DNA of 64,000 nucleotides, from the NCBI GenBank assembly GCA_018968885.1, contig JAGWZK010000007.1:1-64000 (forward strand), in the 5' to 3' direction. How positions within the stretch are numbered: position 1 is the first letter of the stretch; the number at the start of each line of letters is the position of its first letter. Under the pieces are notes generated by a model. It worked only from the letters and a program-made list of their open reading frames with translations, was not told where the DNA came from and made no database searches. Shown here one piece after another: positions 25,179 to 36,666 of the stretch. The DNA is from Planctomycetota bacterium. Lineage in GTDB: Bacteria; Planctomycetota; Phycisphaerae; Phycisphaerales; UBA1924. Made by a program: the position numbers and the translations under genes.

Positions 25179-26393
25179 ATGGCATTGGCTCAATCCAAAC
25201 CCAAGGCGATTCTGGCGGTGGTGATCAATCTGGTCATCATCGGGTTTCTGGTCAAGACTTTCATTCTGAACCCCAAGCCGCAGAATGGGGCTCCGGCGTT
25301 GCCGAAGGGGGATGGGGCGGCGAGTACGCAAACGCCTGGGGCCACTTCTGCGCCGACATCTGGTGCGGCAACCACGCCAGCCGCGGCGAAGCCACCAACG
25401 GTGTCCAAGGCCCCCACTGACGCTTCGACGCCGTCAAAAATAGATTCGTCGAAGATTGACACGTCTGCGATTCGCGCTGGATTGTTCTCTGCCATGAACC
25501 CGCCCCCATCCAAGCCCGCCGGAGCCGTGCGCATCGCCTTCTACAACGTGGAGAATCTCTTTGACAATCGCGCGGATGGAAACTCCAAGGCAAGTGATGA
25601 GAAGCCCAAGCCACACAAGGAGGGGCTGGCACTGGCGATTCACGCAGTGAACCCCGACATTCTGGCGTTGAGTGAGATTGAATCGCTGGATGCTCTCAAG
25701 GAATTCCGTGATCAGTATCTGGCAGATCTGGGATATGTGCATGTGGCGAGCATTGATGCAGGCGACGGGCGCGGTATCGAACAATCGGTGCTATCGCGTT
25801 TTCCGATCAGTGGTGTGAAAAACTGGGTGGGTTCGCCTCTGGAGGGGGTCCACCAGATTGACAACGCCGAAAGCCGCATCAAGATGGGTGATCCGTTGAA
25901 ATTGCACCGATCGCCCTTGCGAGCGGTGGTGACGATTCCGGCGAGCGCATCGGGAACGGGAGCGGATGTGCCACTGGTGGTGTATGTGATGCACCATAAG
26001 GCGGGACGGGAGTTTGATTACTGGCGCGAGGCGGAGGCCAAGTTTGTCATCAGCAAGGTGAAGGAAGATCTGAAGCCCAATGCGTTGGTGGCGTTGATGG
26101 GGGATTTTAATTCGTTTGCGCGTGACGCCGCGGGGCGGTTGTATACGGCGGGAGGAATGTCGGACTGCTTTGCGGATCGGACGCGGGACGCGACGTGGGC
26201 AACACACGAATCAGGACGACCGATTGACCATATTTTCGCTTCGGCAGCGCTCGCCAAAGCGGTGGTGCCGAACACGCGGATCATCTATGGCACGCCGGTG
26301 CGGCCGCCACGGTCGGATTGGAACACGACTCCAGCACCCAAGGGATATGCCAGCGATCACTTTCCGATCAGCATTGACGTGAAGTTGAATTGA
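25179..26393 (+). CDS. Membrane-anchored endonuclease/exonuclease/phosphatase (EEP) family protein
   Basis: 404 residues. One membrane segment (about 10-28) is followed by an 85-residue Ala/Pro/Thr-rich linker, then an EEP fold. Family motifs are present: AFYNVENLFD at its start, ILALSEIES (metal-binding Glu), LMGDFNS (catalytic Asp/Asn), and HIFAS and SDHFPI at the end (His). The enzyme should cleave phosphodiesters (nucleic acid or lipid head groups) outside the cytoplasm. A GAGGGAG ribosome-binding site precedes the ATG, 10 bp after hpnE, so it may be co-transcribed with the squalene genes without an obvious functional link. Confidence 0.85.
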   Translation: MALAQSKPKAILAVVINLVIIGFLVKTFILNPKPQNGAPALPKGDGAASTQTPGATSAPTSGAATTPAAAKPPTVSKAPTDASTPSKIDSSKIDTSAIRAGLFSAMNPPPSKPAGAVRIAFYNVENLFDNRADGNSKASDEKPKPHKEGLALAIHAVNPDILALSEIESLDALKEFRDQYLADLGYVHVASIDAGDGRGIEQSVLSRFPISGVKNWVGSPLEGVHQIDNAESRIKMGDPLKLHRSPLRAVVTIPASASGTGADVPLVVYVMHHKAGREFDYWREAEAKFVISKVKEDLKPNALVALMGDFNSFARDAAGRLYTAGGMSDCFADRTRDATWATHESGRPIDHIFASAALAKAVVPNTRIIYGTPVRPPRSDWNTTPAPKGYASDHFPISIDVKLN

Positions 26394-26434
26394 CGTGATG
26401 CTGCGTCAGGTGGTCTTAGAACATCGGCCTGCGA

Positions 26435-28198
26435 TTAGTTCGACGGGGCCTGGTCGGGTGCTGAACCAGGCTTGCTATCCATGCCCGGCAAGGGCTGGAA
26501 GGTGCCGTCAGGGGCCACACGCAGCTGGTCAGATTCCAAAAGGTAGTTGAGTACCGCTATGCGCAGATCGGTGCGGGCCTGATCGCGATCGTTCTGGGCA
26601 CGGAGGAGATCGTTCTGGGAATCGACGATGCGCTGGGGCTCGACCTCATCGGCCTTCAACTGCTGTTCTTCGAGACGGCGCTCGTTAATCTTCACCTGCT
26701 GCTCAGCCAGTGACAACTGATTGCGGGCCAGATCGATGCGGCGGAGTGCCGACCACACAGCGACGACAATGTCATCACGCGCTTTGGCGTAGTCGCGTTT
26801 GCGGGCTTCGAGAGAGATCAGGGAACGCTTGAGCCCGAGCCGCTCGATCTCCCTATCCAGGGGCAGGCCGAGGGTGATGCCAGCGGAGTAGTCCAGATCG
26901 TCGGGCTGAAGAGAGAGTCCGCCGTTGCGTTTATCAGGGTCAGTGGGCAACGAAGTCGACGCCGTGAAATCCAATGATGGGAGCAACTGGTCCTTGGCAT
27001 TGGAGACGCCACGCTGCGCATCATCGAGACGGTCGCGCTGGGTTTGCAGATCGAGTCGATAGTCCAAAGCGAGTTCGCCGGCTTTTTCAAGCTCGATCTG
27101 GGGCTCGGGGAGTTCGAAGCGAATTTCACCCAACACGACGGAATCCTGAGGCTTGAGGCCCAGTCGAATCTTAAATCGATCGAGCGCGAGGCGATAGGAC
27201 TCATTGAGACTGGCGAGCTGAGACTGCGCGCCCAGCACCTGATTCTGCGTGATGCTGCGCTGGAAGGGAGGGCGACGACCCGCCTCCACGCGAGCCGCCT
27301 CGGCTTCGTCGATCTTGCGAAAGCTATCCAGCGACTTTTCCTGATTGAGAATGCGGCTGCGCTGCTGAATCAGGTTGAAATAATCCTGCGCCAGATTCAC
27401 CAGATAGCGGCGACGGAAACGTTCAAACTCGCGTGCCGAATAGATCAGATCGCGCTCGGCCTGAATGATGTCTTCGCGGGCCACAGTGCCGAAACCACGA
27501 AGGAGGGGGATGGAAGTAGAGAGAGCGAGTTCGCTGGATTGGCGATACCTGCCACTGGCCTGTTCGCGGAGTTGCTGGGTGGCGCGGGTGATCCAGCGGG
27601 CCTCGACCTCGCCACCGAAGGGAAGGCGCTGGGTGAGGCGCATGGTGTTGATGACGGAAAGCGCGTGCTGGAAATCACCATCCGCACCAGAGCCGGAGAT
27701 GCCAGCGAACGTGTCGTTGAACAATCGGGGCGACCAGCGATGACGCTCCGTGAGCAGGCGGATGGCGGAAAGGAGGTACTCCTCCTGCGCGGTCAGGTAT
27801 TCGCGGCCAGTGATCTGACCTTGTCTCCACGCGCTAGGGAGATCGATCTTCAGAGCGTCACCAGTTGGTGCGACCGAGTAACTCTGCAAGCGAGCCGCCA
27901 CATCGCGCATTTCGTCAGCGGCCTGATACTGCAAGGAGCCAGCATCGGGGTTGGTTGTATTCGGCGTTTTGTTCAAAGCCCGCAGGCGATCAGCACGCTC
28001 GACGGAAGGAACGGCTGTTGTGCGAGACGGAGCGCCCGCCCCCCCACCCATGCGTTTGGCTTGGTCGCCAACGACGTTTGCGAGTCGCTTATCGATCGCC
28101 TCCATGCTCGTTGCGCACCCCTGAAGGAGCAGACAGGCAACGATCAGGCCCGATAAGTTCCAGTGTTTTTGATTGGTTTGTTCGGTTTTGGTTTGCAT
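26435..28198 (-). CDS. TolC-family outer-membrane efflux lipoprotein
   Basis: 587 residues. The signal peptide ends in a lipobox LLQGC with Cys28, so the protein is probably lipid-anchored in the outer membrane like the OprM/CusC branch. The body is long helical hairpins typical of OEP domains: repeated Q/E/R-rich helices such as ERDLIYSAREFERFRRRYLV, and a second half with KRDYAKARDDIVVAVWSALR. No inner-membrane transporter or adaptor gene lies alongside, so the pump it serves is encoded elsewhere. A 205-bp gap separates it from the divergent GH35-like gene, with a TACACT box about 37 nt before the start. Confidence 0.9.
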   Translation of the reverse strand: MQTKTEQTNQKHWNLSGLIVACLLLQGCATSMEAIDKRLANVVGDQAKRMGGGAGAPSRTTAVPSVERADRLRALNKTPNTTNPDAGSLQYQAADEMRDVAARLQSYSVAPTGDALKIDLPSAWRQGQITGREYLTAQEEYLLSAIRLLTERHRWSPRLFNDTFAGISGSGADGDFQHALSVINTMRLTQRLPFGGEVEARWITRATQQLREQASGRYRQSSELALSTSIPLLRGFGTVAREDIIQAERDLIYSAREFERFRRRYLVNLAQDYFNLIQQRSRILNQEKSLDSFRKIDEAEAARVEAGRRPPFQRSITQNQVLGAQSQLASLNESYRLALDRFKIRLGLKPQDSVVLGEIRFELPEPQIELEKAGELALDYRLDLQTQRDRLDDAQRGVSNAKDQLLPSLDFTASTSLPTDPDKRNGGLSLQPDDLDYSAGITLGLPLDREIERLGLKRSLISLEARKRDYAKARDDIVVAVWSALRRIDLARNQLSLAEQQVKINERRLEEQQLKADEVEPQRIVDSQNDLLRAQNDRDQARTDLRIAVLNYLLESDQLRVAPDGTFQPLPGMDSKPGSAPDQAPSN

Positions 28199-28403
28199 TT
28201 AGAAGGAGATCTGTACGAGAGATTTGCCGACAGTGTATCGAGTTCTCAGGGAGATGTTTGGAGAACTGTTTTCCGCCGCCTATTGTTGTCCCACTTCAAA
28301 AATCGTGCTTTTGGGAGGGGCGAAGGACCGCCATCGACACCGCCAAGAGCACCAAGATTCGGGTTTCGGCAGGGACGCCGGCGCCTCCGGAGATCCCTCA
28401 GAC

Positions 28404-31235
28404 ATGCCAACGGTGACGTGTGATGGTCGGAGTTTCATGCTCGACGGGCGCCGTATCTGGCTGGTCAGCGGGACAATTCCCTATGCCCGGATTCCTCACG
28501 AGTCGTGGGCGGACCGCATCCATGCGGCTCGCTTAGCCGGGCTGAACTGTATCGACACATCGGTGGTCTGGTCACGACATGAGCCGCGGCCGGGTCAATT
28601 CGAATTCAGTGGCGACAACGACCTGCGGCGGTTTGTGCAATTAGTGCAACGAGCCGGCATGTACTGCATCCTGCGCGTCGGTCCCTTCATTGGGCAGCGG
28701 CACGATCTGGGCGGGCTGCCGGCGTGGCTGCTGGATATTCCCGGTGTGCGGTTGCGGACCAACAACACTCAGTTCCTAGAAGCTTGCTCACGCTACTTTG
28801 CCCAGGTTGCTGAACAGGTGCGGGATTTGCAGGCAAGTGCCCCCGGTGCTGGTGGGCCGATTCTGCTCTTTGGGCTGGAGTCCAAGTGGTCGTGTTCGCT
28901 GGCTCCGCTTGCGGAGTCGTATCTTGGCGAGTTGCAACGCTATTTGCGTGAGTCTGGGTTGGAGCTGCAGACGATCAACGACAACAACCTTTGGCAAACG
29001 GCTGAGGGGCAGTTGGATGGGTGGGCCGGGTCAGAGAATCTGCTGTCGATGATGAGGCAGTTGGCGGTGGTGCGAGGGGACCAACCGCGGATTGTGGTGG
29101 ATTTCAATATCTCAGATGACCACGCCGTGTGGGGCAAGGAAGACCCCAAGCCACGTTCGCCGGATGCGTTGCAGAGGCGTTTGGCGGAGATTCTGGCAGG
29201 TGGCGGGCAATTCAATATTCAACCCTTTGCCGGTGGCACATTCTTTGGCACCGAGGCGGGTCGGTCGGCGGACAGTGTGGATGGGTTTTACACGTCGTCG
29301 GATGATGAGCACGCTCCGATCGGTGAAGCGGGCGCACCAGGGTCGACATTTCAGGCGATCCGGCGGATCAGCACGTTTGCCTCGCGATTCAGCCGCGTGC
29401 TCGCACACCTGGAACCTTCGTACCAGCCGGTCGTGGCAGACCCTTCCTTTGCTGTCGCAGGCGAAGGCAAACGCAAGTCCAGCCACAGCGGCGTGAAGGT
29501 TGTGCATACGACGGGCCCCCAGGGCGGCATCGTGTTTGTCTTTGGCGATGAGCATGCCGATCCGTCGGAGCCGGGGTCGCGAACGACCGCACTCGTGCTG
29601 GCGGATGGATCGCCGTTGCCGATCAATCTGGGACGCCAGTCGGTGGGTTGGTACCTTCTGGATGTGAATGTCGCGGGTCGCTCACGGATTGATTTCACCA
29701 ATCTGTCATGCCTTGGTATGGCGGGCAAGATCGTCACGCTTTTTGGCCCGGCATCGTTCCGAGGCACACTGAGCGTGAATGGCTCAAACGTGGATGTCGA
29801 CGTGCCCGCCAAGGGTGCCAAGACGCCTGAGGTCTTTGAGCACGAGGGGCTGATCTTCGTGGTCGTCAATGAGGAGCAGTGCGATCAGACGTACTTTGAC
29901 GGCGAGGCGGTGTTCGTTGGCGTGCTGGGTGTGACCAGCGATGGCAAGCCTGTGGGTTCGCCCGGGCAGAAGACTTGCCTGCGCATCAATCCAGCCGGAG
30001 AGATGAACCCGGTGCCGGTGGTGCATGCCGCCGAGCACAAGTCTCATCATGTATCGATCGCGCATTGGTCATGCGCGCAGATGCACAGCTATACCGATGG
30101 ATCATCGGAGCGTTACGCGAGTATTGACGGTCCGGGTTCGCTGACGGCGCTTGGAGCGCATGATTCGTACGGGTGGTATCGGATTCAATTCCCCGGCCAC
30201 GGAACGCACAAGGCAAAGTTGGCGTTTCCAGGTTCTGGCGATCGCCTGCACCTTTTTGTCGATGATCACGAAACTGCGGTGTATGGGCCCGGTCCGGGCG
30301 GATCATCTGAAGCGTCACTGCAACTGAAGAAGGGTGGCCAGCAACTGGTGGTTCTCGCTGAGAACTTTGGCCGCTTCTGTGGCGGCATGCACATGGAAGA
30401 GCCCAAAGGGCTGTGCAGCCATATCTTCGAAGCCGTGCCCTTCAAGCCCGGCAAGCCAAAGATCACCCGCGAAGATCCCATTGAGGTTCTGGCATTCCGC
30501 GCACCGGTGTGGGATGTCCGCGAAGGGGATTGCACCAGTCCCTTCCGCCTGACGTGGAGCATTCCGCGGCAAACAAAGCGCGTGGGAATCATGGTCCGCA
30601 GCCACGGCCTGCCAATACGGGCCTTGCTCGTGGTGGGTGGCAAACCGATCGAGCTGCTTGATGAAGCAGGTCCGGCCAAGATTTTCATTTCTGAAGAGAC
30701 GCTGGGGAGAGCTCCCTCCACAGTGCAACTGGCACTGATCCCATCGGATCAGATGGCGCTGAACAGCGAGGAAGAGGTTGAATCAATCGCTTCGCTTGTG
30801 ACAGATCGCCTGGCGTTTGATGAACTAACCGAGAACCTGAGCGAGCATGCCGAGTGGGCCTTTGCCAAGTGGGAAGAGCCGAGCGCCTCAGAGTTTGCTC
30901 CGGTCAAGAACAAGCCAACAGGCCCGACATGGTGGAAGGGAACATTTCGATTGCCGAATGTTTCGACCACGGCAGTTCCTGCATACCTGGAACTGGATGG
31001 GTTCAGCAAGGGGCAGGTGTCGCTCAACGGTCGCCCCGTCGGTCGCTTCTTCCTCGCGACGGCGAATGGAACCAAGGTCGGTCCGCAGACGCGATACTTT
31101 GTCCCCGCTTCGTACCTCAAGCCCGGTCAGGAAAACGAGATCATGGTCTTTGATGAGCATGGTGGCAACCCCGGCAAGGTGCGACTGAGCTTTGATCACG
31201 AGCAGCACCCGATCGCTGCACTTGTGCGAGGATGA
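28404..31235 (+). CDS. GH35-like protein with substituted catalytic residues
   Basis: 943 residues. The first 400 match a GH35 beta-galactosidase barrel: SGTIPYARIPHESWADRI, AGLNCIDTSVVWSRHEPRPG, CILRVGPFIGQRHDLGGLP and FNIQPFAGGTFFG align block by block. At the acid/base position the usual ENEY is ESKW (Glu159-Ser160-Lys161), so the proton donor is Lys. The nucleophile Glu of the TEF-type motif is Asp233 in VVDFNI. Later regions contain beta-sandwich, carbohydrate-binding-like modules (about 430-943). No signal peptide is visible from the chosen ATG at 28404, which is preceded by a distant GGAG; an in-frame upstream extension has no family similarity. It may be a sugar-binding protein or have altered chemistry. 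Confidence 0.8.
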   Translation: MPTVTCDGRSFMLDGRRIWLVSGTIPYARIPHESWADRIHAARLAGLNCIDTSVVWSRHEPRPGQFEFSGDNDLRRFVQLVQRAGMYCILRVGPFIGQRHDLGGLPAWLLDIPGVRLRTNNTQFLEACSRYFAQVAEQVRDLQASAPGAGGPILLFGLESKWSCSLAPLAESYLGELQRYLRESGLELQTINDNNLWQTAEGQLDGWAGSENLLSMMRQLAVVRGDQPRIVVDFNISDDHAVWGKEDPKPRSPDALQRRLAEILAGGGQFNIQPFAGGTFFGTEAGRSADSVDGFYTSSDDEHAPIGEAGAPGSTFQAIRRISTFASRFSRVLAHLEPSYQPVVADPSFAVAGEGKRKSSHSGVKVVHTTGPQGGIVFVFGDEHADPSEPGSRTTALVLADGSPLPINLGRQSVGWYLLDVNVAGRSRIDFTNLSCLGMAGKIVTLFGPASFRGTLSVNGSNVDVDVPAKGAKTPEVFEHEGLIFVVVNEEQCDQTYFDGEAVFVGVLGVTSDGKPVGSPGQKTCLRINPAGEMNPVPVVHAAEHKSHHVSIAHWSCAQMHSYTDGSSERYASIDGPGSLTALGAHDSYGWYRIQFPGHGTHKAKLAFPGSGDRLHLFVDDHETAVYGPGPGGSSEASLQLKKGGQQLVVLAENFGRFCGGMHMEEPKGLCSHIFEAVPFKPGKPKITREDPIEVLAFRAPVWDVREGDCTSPFRLTWSIPRQTKRVGIMVRSHGLPIRALLVVGGKPIELLDEAGPAKIFISEETLGRAPSTVQLALIPSDQMALNSEEEVESIASLVTDRLAFDELTENLSEHAEWAFAKWEEPSASEFAPVKNKPTGPTWWKGTFRLPNVSTTAVPAYLELDGFSKGQVSLNGRPVGRFFLATANGTKVGPQTRYFVPASYLKPGQENEIMVFDEHGGNPGKVRLSFDHEQHPIAALVRG

Positions 31236-31270
31236 ATAGGTGCTGATTGATGGATGGATGCACCGCGGGC

Positions 31271-32005
31271 TCATCGTCCGCGTGGTTTGCCATCGATGGG
31301 TCCGCCGCAACCAGCGCAGCCGGGTTCCCTCGCTTGAGCGAGTCGGCCGCAATACACGCAGAAGCGTGGCACGGTGGGGTGGTCGCGAAATTGCGAGCGA
31401 TTGGCGGGTTGGAAACGTGCTGCACCGCGTGACGCGGTGCCGCGCCCGTTGGTGGCAATGGCGATGACGGCCATGAGTGCCAAGCCGATGGGCACGACAC
31501 CGAGGAGGCCGAGTCCGTTACGAAAGGCGGCACCAGACATCGCCAGCGCAATACCGACGAAAAGGACCATAAAGAACATTGCTGCGCAGCCAATCGGTTG
31601 TCGGTGCGCGGCGGAGTTCATGGCAAGTGGGCCGCCCGAGTGAGCAACCGGCGATGAATTGGCCATAGTGCCCATGATCATGGCGGGAATCAGAAAATCT
31701 GCTGCAGAGGTTGTGGAGCCGGAATGACCAGATGCTCCTCCGCTTGCAACAAATCCTGTGCTGTTGAGGCCCTGGCCGCCAGCTGCCTGACTTGACAACC
31801 CACCAGGTCCCTGCGGCGGACCTTGCATTCCATCCACGTAAAGCATCTGTTGCGGCGGATCGATCGCGCCATCGGGCCCCTCGAGTGGTGGTCCGTAGTC
31901 TGCCGAATGGTCTTGCGATGAAAGATCGGGAGTGGAATCCACTCCGCCATCGAAACCGCTATCAAATCCACCATCAAAGCCGCCGCCGAAATCGCCATCT
32001 GACAT
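31271..32005 (-). CDS. Glycine-rich membrane protein with C-terminal zinc ribbon, unknown
   Basis: 244 residues. The N-terminus is a low-complexity Asp/Gly/Phe repeat (GGGFDGGFDSGFDGG), then a Pro/Gly/Gln-rich region, two adjacent hydrophobic segments (about 143-190) and a C-terminal CVYCGRL...GCAGCGG zinc ribbon. No enzymatic motif is seen. ATG at 32005 is preferred over a longer frame because AAGGGG lies just upstream and the composition changes there. The function is unknown; the zinc-ribbon plus membrane-pair layout recurs in this window. Confidence 0.6.
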   Translation of the reverse strand: MSDGDFGGGFDGGFDSGFDGGVDSTPDLSSQDHSADYGPPLEGPDGAIDPPQQMLYVDGMQGPPQGPGGLSSQAAGGQGLNSTGFVASGGASGHSGSTTSAADFLIPAMIMGTMANSSPVAHSGGPLAMNSAAHRQPIGCAAMFFMVLFVGIALAMSGAAFRNGLGLLGVVPIGLALMAVIAIATNGRGTASRGAARFQPANRSQFRDHPTVPRFCVYCGRLAQAREPGCAGCGGPIDGKPRGR

Positions 32006-32172
32006 GCAACACCCCTTTGCTTGTCGATCTGGTGAACGGTGACAAATTGACCGCGGCGTGACCGCAGTCAGCGTGCTCTGATTATTGGGAAAATCGGGCA
32101 AGGACTTGCAGGCGCAGATGACCAGCCGTTGCGGTCAAAGCCGGCCGACACTTGTCAAAGCAGATTGCACAC

Positions 32173-32967
32173 TCAAAGTGCTTCCGCTTCGGATTTACTC
32201 TTTCGCGACTTTGGCTTGTTGGGTTCGGCGAGCTGCTGCTTGAGGTCGTCGTTCACATACAGATAGCAGCGGCAATTGGTGCACATGGTGATCTTGCCAC
32301 TGGCCAGGAGGCCGTTGACCGCCTGCACGGGAATCAGCATCATGCAGCCGCCACAAGTGAACTCCTGATCTTTGCGACTCTGGAGTTCGACATGAGCGAC
32401 GGTGTCTTCGCCACGCTGATGGAAGGTGCGCTCGTAATCGCGCAACACATCAGAGGGGACATCGGCGGCGTTGGTGGCACGCTCGGCCTTCAGGGCTTCG
32501 AGCTTGTCCTTGATTTCGGTGGCGCGGGTGTCGCGATTGTTCTTGGCGACGCCAGCCATGCTCTCACGTTCCTGACGCTGAGCAGCGAGCTCGTCGGACT
32601 GCTTGCGGAGGCCGTCGATCTTCTCCAGCAATTCGAGGGCGGATTTCTCTGCAGCACCCTTCTCGTTCCCCATGGTGTTCACTTCGACAAGGAAGGCCTG
32701 ATACTGCTTGTTGGTCTGAGCAGTGTTCATCTGCTCTTTCAGCTTGTTGATCTTGTCTTCGAGGCGTTTGCTTTCGCCCTCAAAGTTGCTGGCCTGGGCC
32801 TGCAGAGTCTTGATGTCACCTTCGACCTTGGCACGCTTGGCCTCGAAATCTGAGGCCAACTTGGTCTGCTCGGCCAGTACTTTTTCCGCCACTTTGAGGC
32901 GTGACTGAAGAGCATCGATCTGTTTGTCAACCGTGAAGACCTTGACCAGTTTGGCTGTGACGCTCAT
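32173..32967 (-). CDS. Coiled-coil C4-type zinc-ribbon protein (DUF164/CdsZ-like)
   Basis: 264 residues. About 170 residues of long antiparallel coiled coil, rich in Lys/Glu/Gln with Leu/Ala heptads, are followed by a C4 zinc ribbon: CGGC at about 215 and CTNC about 26 residues later. It ends in a basic tail. The family has been linked to RNA or nucleic-acid binding and, in chlamydiae, to secretion, but no single function is established. GGGAG sits 5 nt before the ATG at 32967, favouring that start over an ATG four codons upstream. It follows cdsA on the same strand with a 78-bp gap. Confidence 0.85.
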   Translation of the reverse strand: MSVTAKLVKVFTVDKQIDALQSRLKVAEKVLAEQTKLASDFEAKRAKVEGDIKTLQAQASNFEGESKRLEDKINKLKEQMNTAQTNKQYQAFLVEVNTMGNEKGAAEKSALELLEKIDGLRKQSDELAAQRQERESMAGVAKNNRDTRATEIKDKLEALKAERATNAADVPSDVLRDYERTFHQRGEDTVAHVELQSRKDQEFTCGGCMMLIPVQAVNGLLASGKITMCTNCRCYLYVNDDLKQQLAEPNKPKSRKSKSEAEAL

Positions 32968-33045
32968 CGGAGCTCCCATCGTCGCCCGCTCGTCGCCGCC
33001 GGACGATCAGCAGCGGGCCACTCCACCGACACCATTCTAGGGGTG

Positions 33046-33981
33046 TCAGCCCCCCAAGTGCGACCCCGAATTCCAACCTGTGTGCCAGGGGAGTCCCGAC
33101 AGCCACCAATAAGCGACCGGGGCCACCAGAATCGGCGAATCCAGCACGTCCAGCACGCCTCCGAAGCCAGGAATGGAGGAGCCGCTGTCTTTGGTGCCGG
33201 CATCGCGTTTGAGGAGACTTTCCAGTAGATCGCCCACCTGACCGACCAGACCAAAGATGGCCCCCACCACGATGGCCTCGATGGTGCGCACTCCTGGATT
33301 AAGACCGGCATCACGCAGAAGCGACAGGCCGACGATTGCCACAATCGCGGAGAGCGCGACGCCGCCCGCGAGCCCTTCCCAAGTTTTGCCGGGGCTGAGC
33401 CAGGGGATCAACTTGTGCTTGCCCAAGGCCTTGCCGGTGAAGTATGCACCGATGTCGCAGGACTTGGTCACGGCAAGAACCCACAATACCACCCAAGCAG
33501 AGTGTTCGCGGCGGATGGCAAGCACAAAGCCGAACATGAAGCCCAGATACACCAGCGACAGGAGAACGCCACCGGCTCCTGCGATGACGCCATCAGTGGA
33601 TTTGTGGCGAGAGAAATAGACGAGTGCCGCGACGAGGCACAAGGCGCTGACGGATTCGGTGAGAGAGACCGCGGCAGGGCCGGACATAGTGGCCGGAGTG
33701 AGATATGAAACGGCCAGACCAAGCACCGCAGCACCGGTCATCATGCGCTTGCTGGAGACGATCCCCTTGGCCTTGAGCATGGCAGCGAGTTCGCGGGCGG
33801 CAAGCACGGCAAGCCCGAGCATGGTGACGAACATGACCACACCGGGAGCGATGTTTCCCTTTACGGTGAACCAGAGGGGCCACCAGGCGGGGGCAGCGCG
33901 AGTGGATAGAAACTCATCGAGCCAGAGAAGCCCCAGCAGGAGCAGGATCATCAACGGGCCCAGGATCAGTCGCTTGGTCAC
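33046..33981 (-). CDS. cdsA: Phosphatidate cytidylyltransferase
   Basis: 311-residue integral membrane enzyme with about eight hydrophobic segments. It makes CDP-diacylglycerol from phosphatidate and CTP, the branch point for bacterial phospholipids. The family signature lies in the C-terminal part: KSCDIGAYFTGKALGKHKL, WLSPGKTWEG and VGDLLESLLKRDAGTKDSG, with the metal-binding Asp residues, then PGFGGVLDVLDS. It overlaps uppS by 4 bp in the common uppS-cdsA order, but frr and pyrH, which usually precede them, are absent. Confidence 0.95.
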   Translation of the reverse strand: MTKRLILGPLMILLLLGLLWLDEFLSTRAAPAWWPLWFTVKGNIAPGVVMFVTMLGLAVLAARELAAMLKAKGIVSSKRMMTGAAVLGLAVSYLTPATMSGPAAVSLTESVSALCLVAALVYFSRHKSTDGVIAGAGGVLLSLVYLGFMFGFVLAIRREHSAWVVLWVLAVTKSCDIGAYFTGKALGKHKLIPWLSPGKTWEGLAGGVALSAIVAIVGLSLLRDAGLNPGVRTIEAIVVGAIFGLVGQVGDLLESLLKRDAGTKDSGSSIPGFGGVLDVLDSPILVAPVAYWWLSGLPWHTGWNSGSHLGG

Positions 33982-34829
33982 GCGCTGTGCTCCGAAGATT
34001 TCTGCACACCTCCGAAACGACGATCGCGCGAGGCGTAATCGATGATCGCCTTGTGCAGGGCTGCATGGTCAAAATCGGGCCAATAGCACGGCGTCACGTA
34101 AAGCTCTGCGTACGAAAGTTGCCAGAGGAGGAAATTGCTGACGCGAAACTCACCGGCGGTGCGGACGACCAGATCAGGATCAGGAATGCCGCGGGTGTAG
34201 AGCGCATCGGTCAGAGTGTGCTCATCGATTTTGTCGGGACTGAGTTCACCTTTGCGTACTTTTTCGGCCAGAGTGCGGGCGGCGTTGGCGATTTCCTGGC
34301 GCGAGCCGTAGTTGAGCGCAAGACACAGCATGGGGCCAGTGCATGATGCGGTGGCGGCTTCGACATTCTCCATTGCCTGCACGACCTCGGTGGGGAGTTC
34401 CTTGCGGCTGCCAATGAAGCGAACGCGGATATTTTCGCGGATGAAGGCCTCACGCTCCCCATCGCAATACATCACGGCCATGGCCATCAGGGCATCGATC
34501 TCACCCTGGGGGCGTTTCCAATTCTCGTTGGAAAACGAATAGAGCGTGACACACTCCACACCCAGGCGGCCGCATTGCTCCACTGTGCTGCGCACAGCAG
34601 AAGCACCGTTACGGTGGCCAAAGATGCGTGGGAATCCCCGTTCCTCGGCCCAGCGGCCGTTGCCATCCATGATAAAGGCGATGTGACGGGGAATACGGGC
34701 TGGATGAATGTGCGGCAGGTGCGCGAGCGGGTCGGCCTTGGGGTTGATCTGACGCATCCGCGCCAGCGCAGCTTGAGCAGCGTGATCGAGTGAGTAATCT
34801 GGAGTCGGCGGGGCTGATGACGCGGTCAT
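33978..34829 (-). CDS. uppS: Undecaprenyl diphosphate synthase
   Basis: 283-residue cis-prenyltransferase that extends farnesyl diphosphate to the C55 carrier used for peptidoglycan and surface polysaccharides. HIAFIMDGNGRWAEERG carries the catalytic Asp and FGHRNGA follows; VTLYSFSNENWKRP and the C-terminal ELYVTPCYWPDFD are family marks. A roughly 45-residue N-terminal extension precedes the catalytic core. It lies 8 bp after purA and overlaps cdsA by 4 bp, so all three form one operon. Confidence 0.96.
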   Translation of the reverse strand: MTASSAPPTPDYSLDHAAQAALARMRQINPKADPLAHLPHIHPARIPRHIAFIMDGNGRWAEERGFPRIFGHRNGASAVRSTVEQCGRLGVECVTLYSFSNENWKRPQGEIDALMAMAVMYCDGEREAFIRENIRVRFIGSRKELPTEVVQAMENVEAATASCTGPMLCLALNYGSRQEIANAARTLAEKVRKGELSPDKIDEHTLTDALYTRGIPDPDLVVRTAGEFRVSNFLLWQLSYAELYVTPCYWPDFDHAALHKAIIDYASRDRRFGGVQKSSEHSA

Positions 34830-34837
34830 TGTGTCAT

Positions 34838-36579
<1,742 letters not shown>

Positions 36580-36621
36580 ATCGGACGAATCTCACCGGCC
36601 CAGCACCTTTGGCTTCTGGAA

Positions 36622-36649
36622 TTCCACTTTCAACTTTTGACTTTGAACT
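36622..36649. repeat. Heptanucleotide repeat between the zinc-finger and FHA genes
   Basis: Units TTCCACT, TTCAACT, TTTGACT, TTGAACT. In reverse complement they read AGTTCAA, AGTCAAA, AGTTGAA, AGTGGAA, sharing three units with the run upstream of mnmG (4256-4297), 32 kb away. Confidence 0.7.
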
Positions 36650-36666
36650 TGACTGCTCAGAGCGGC

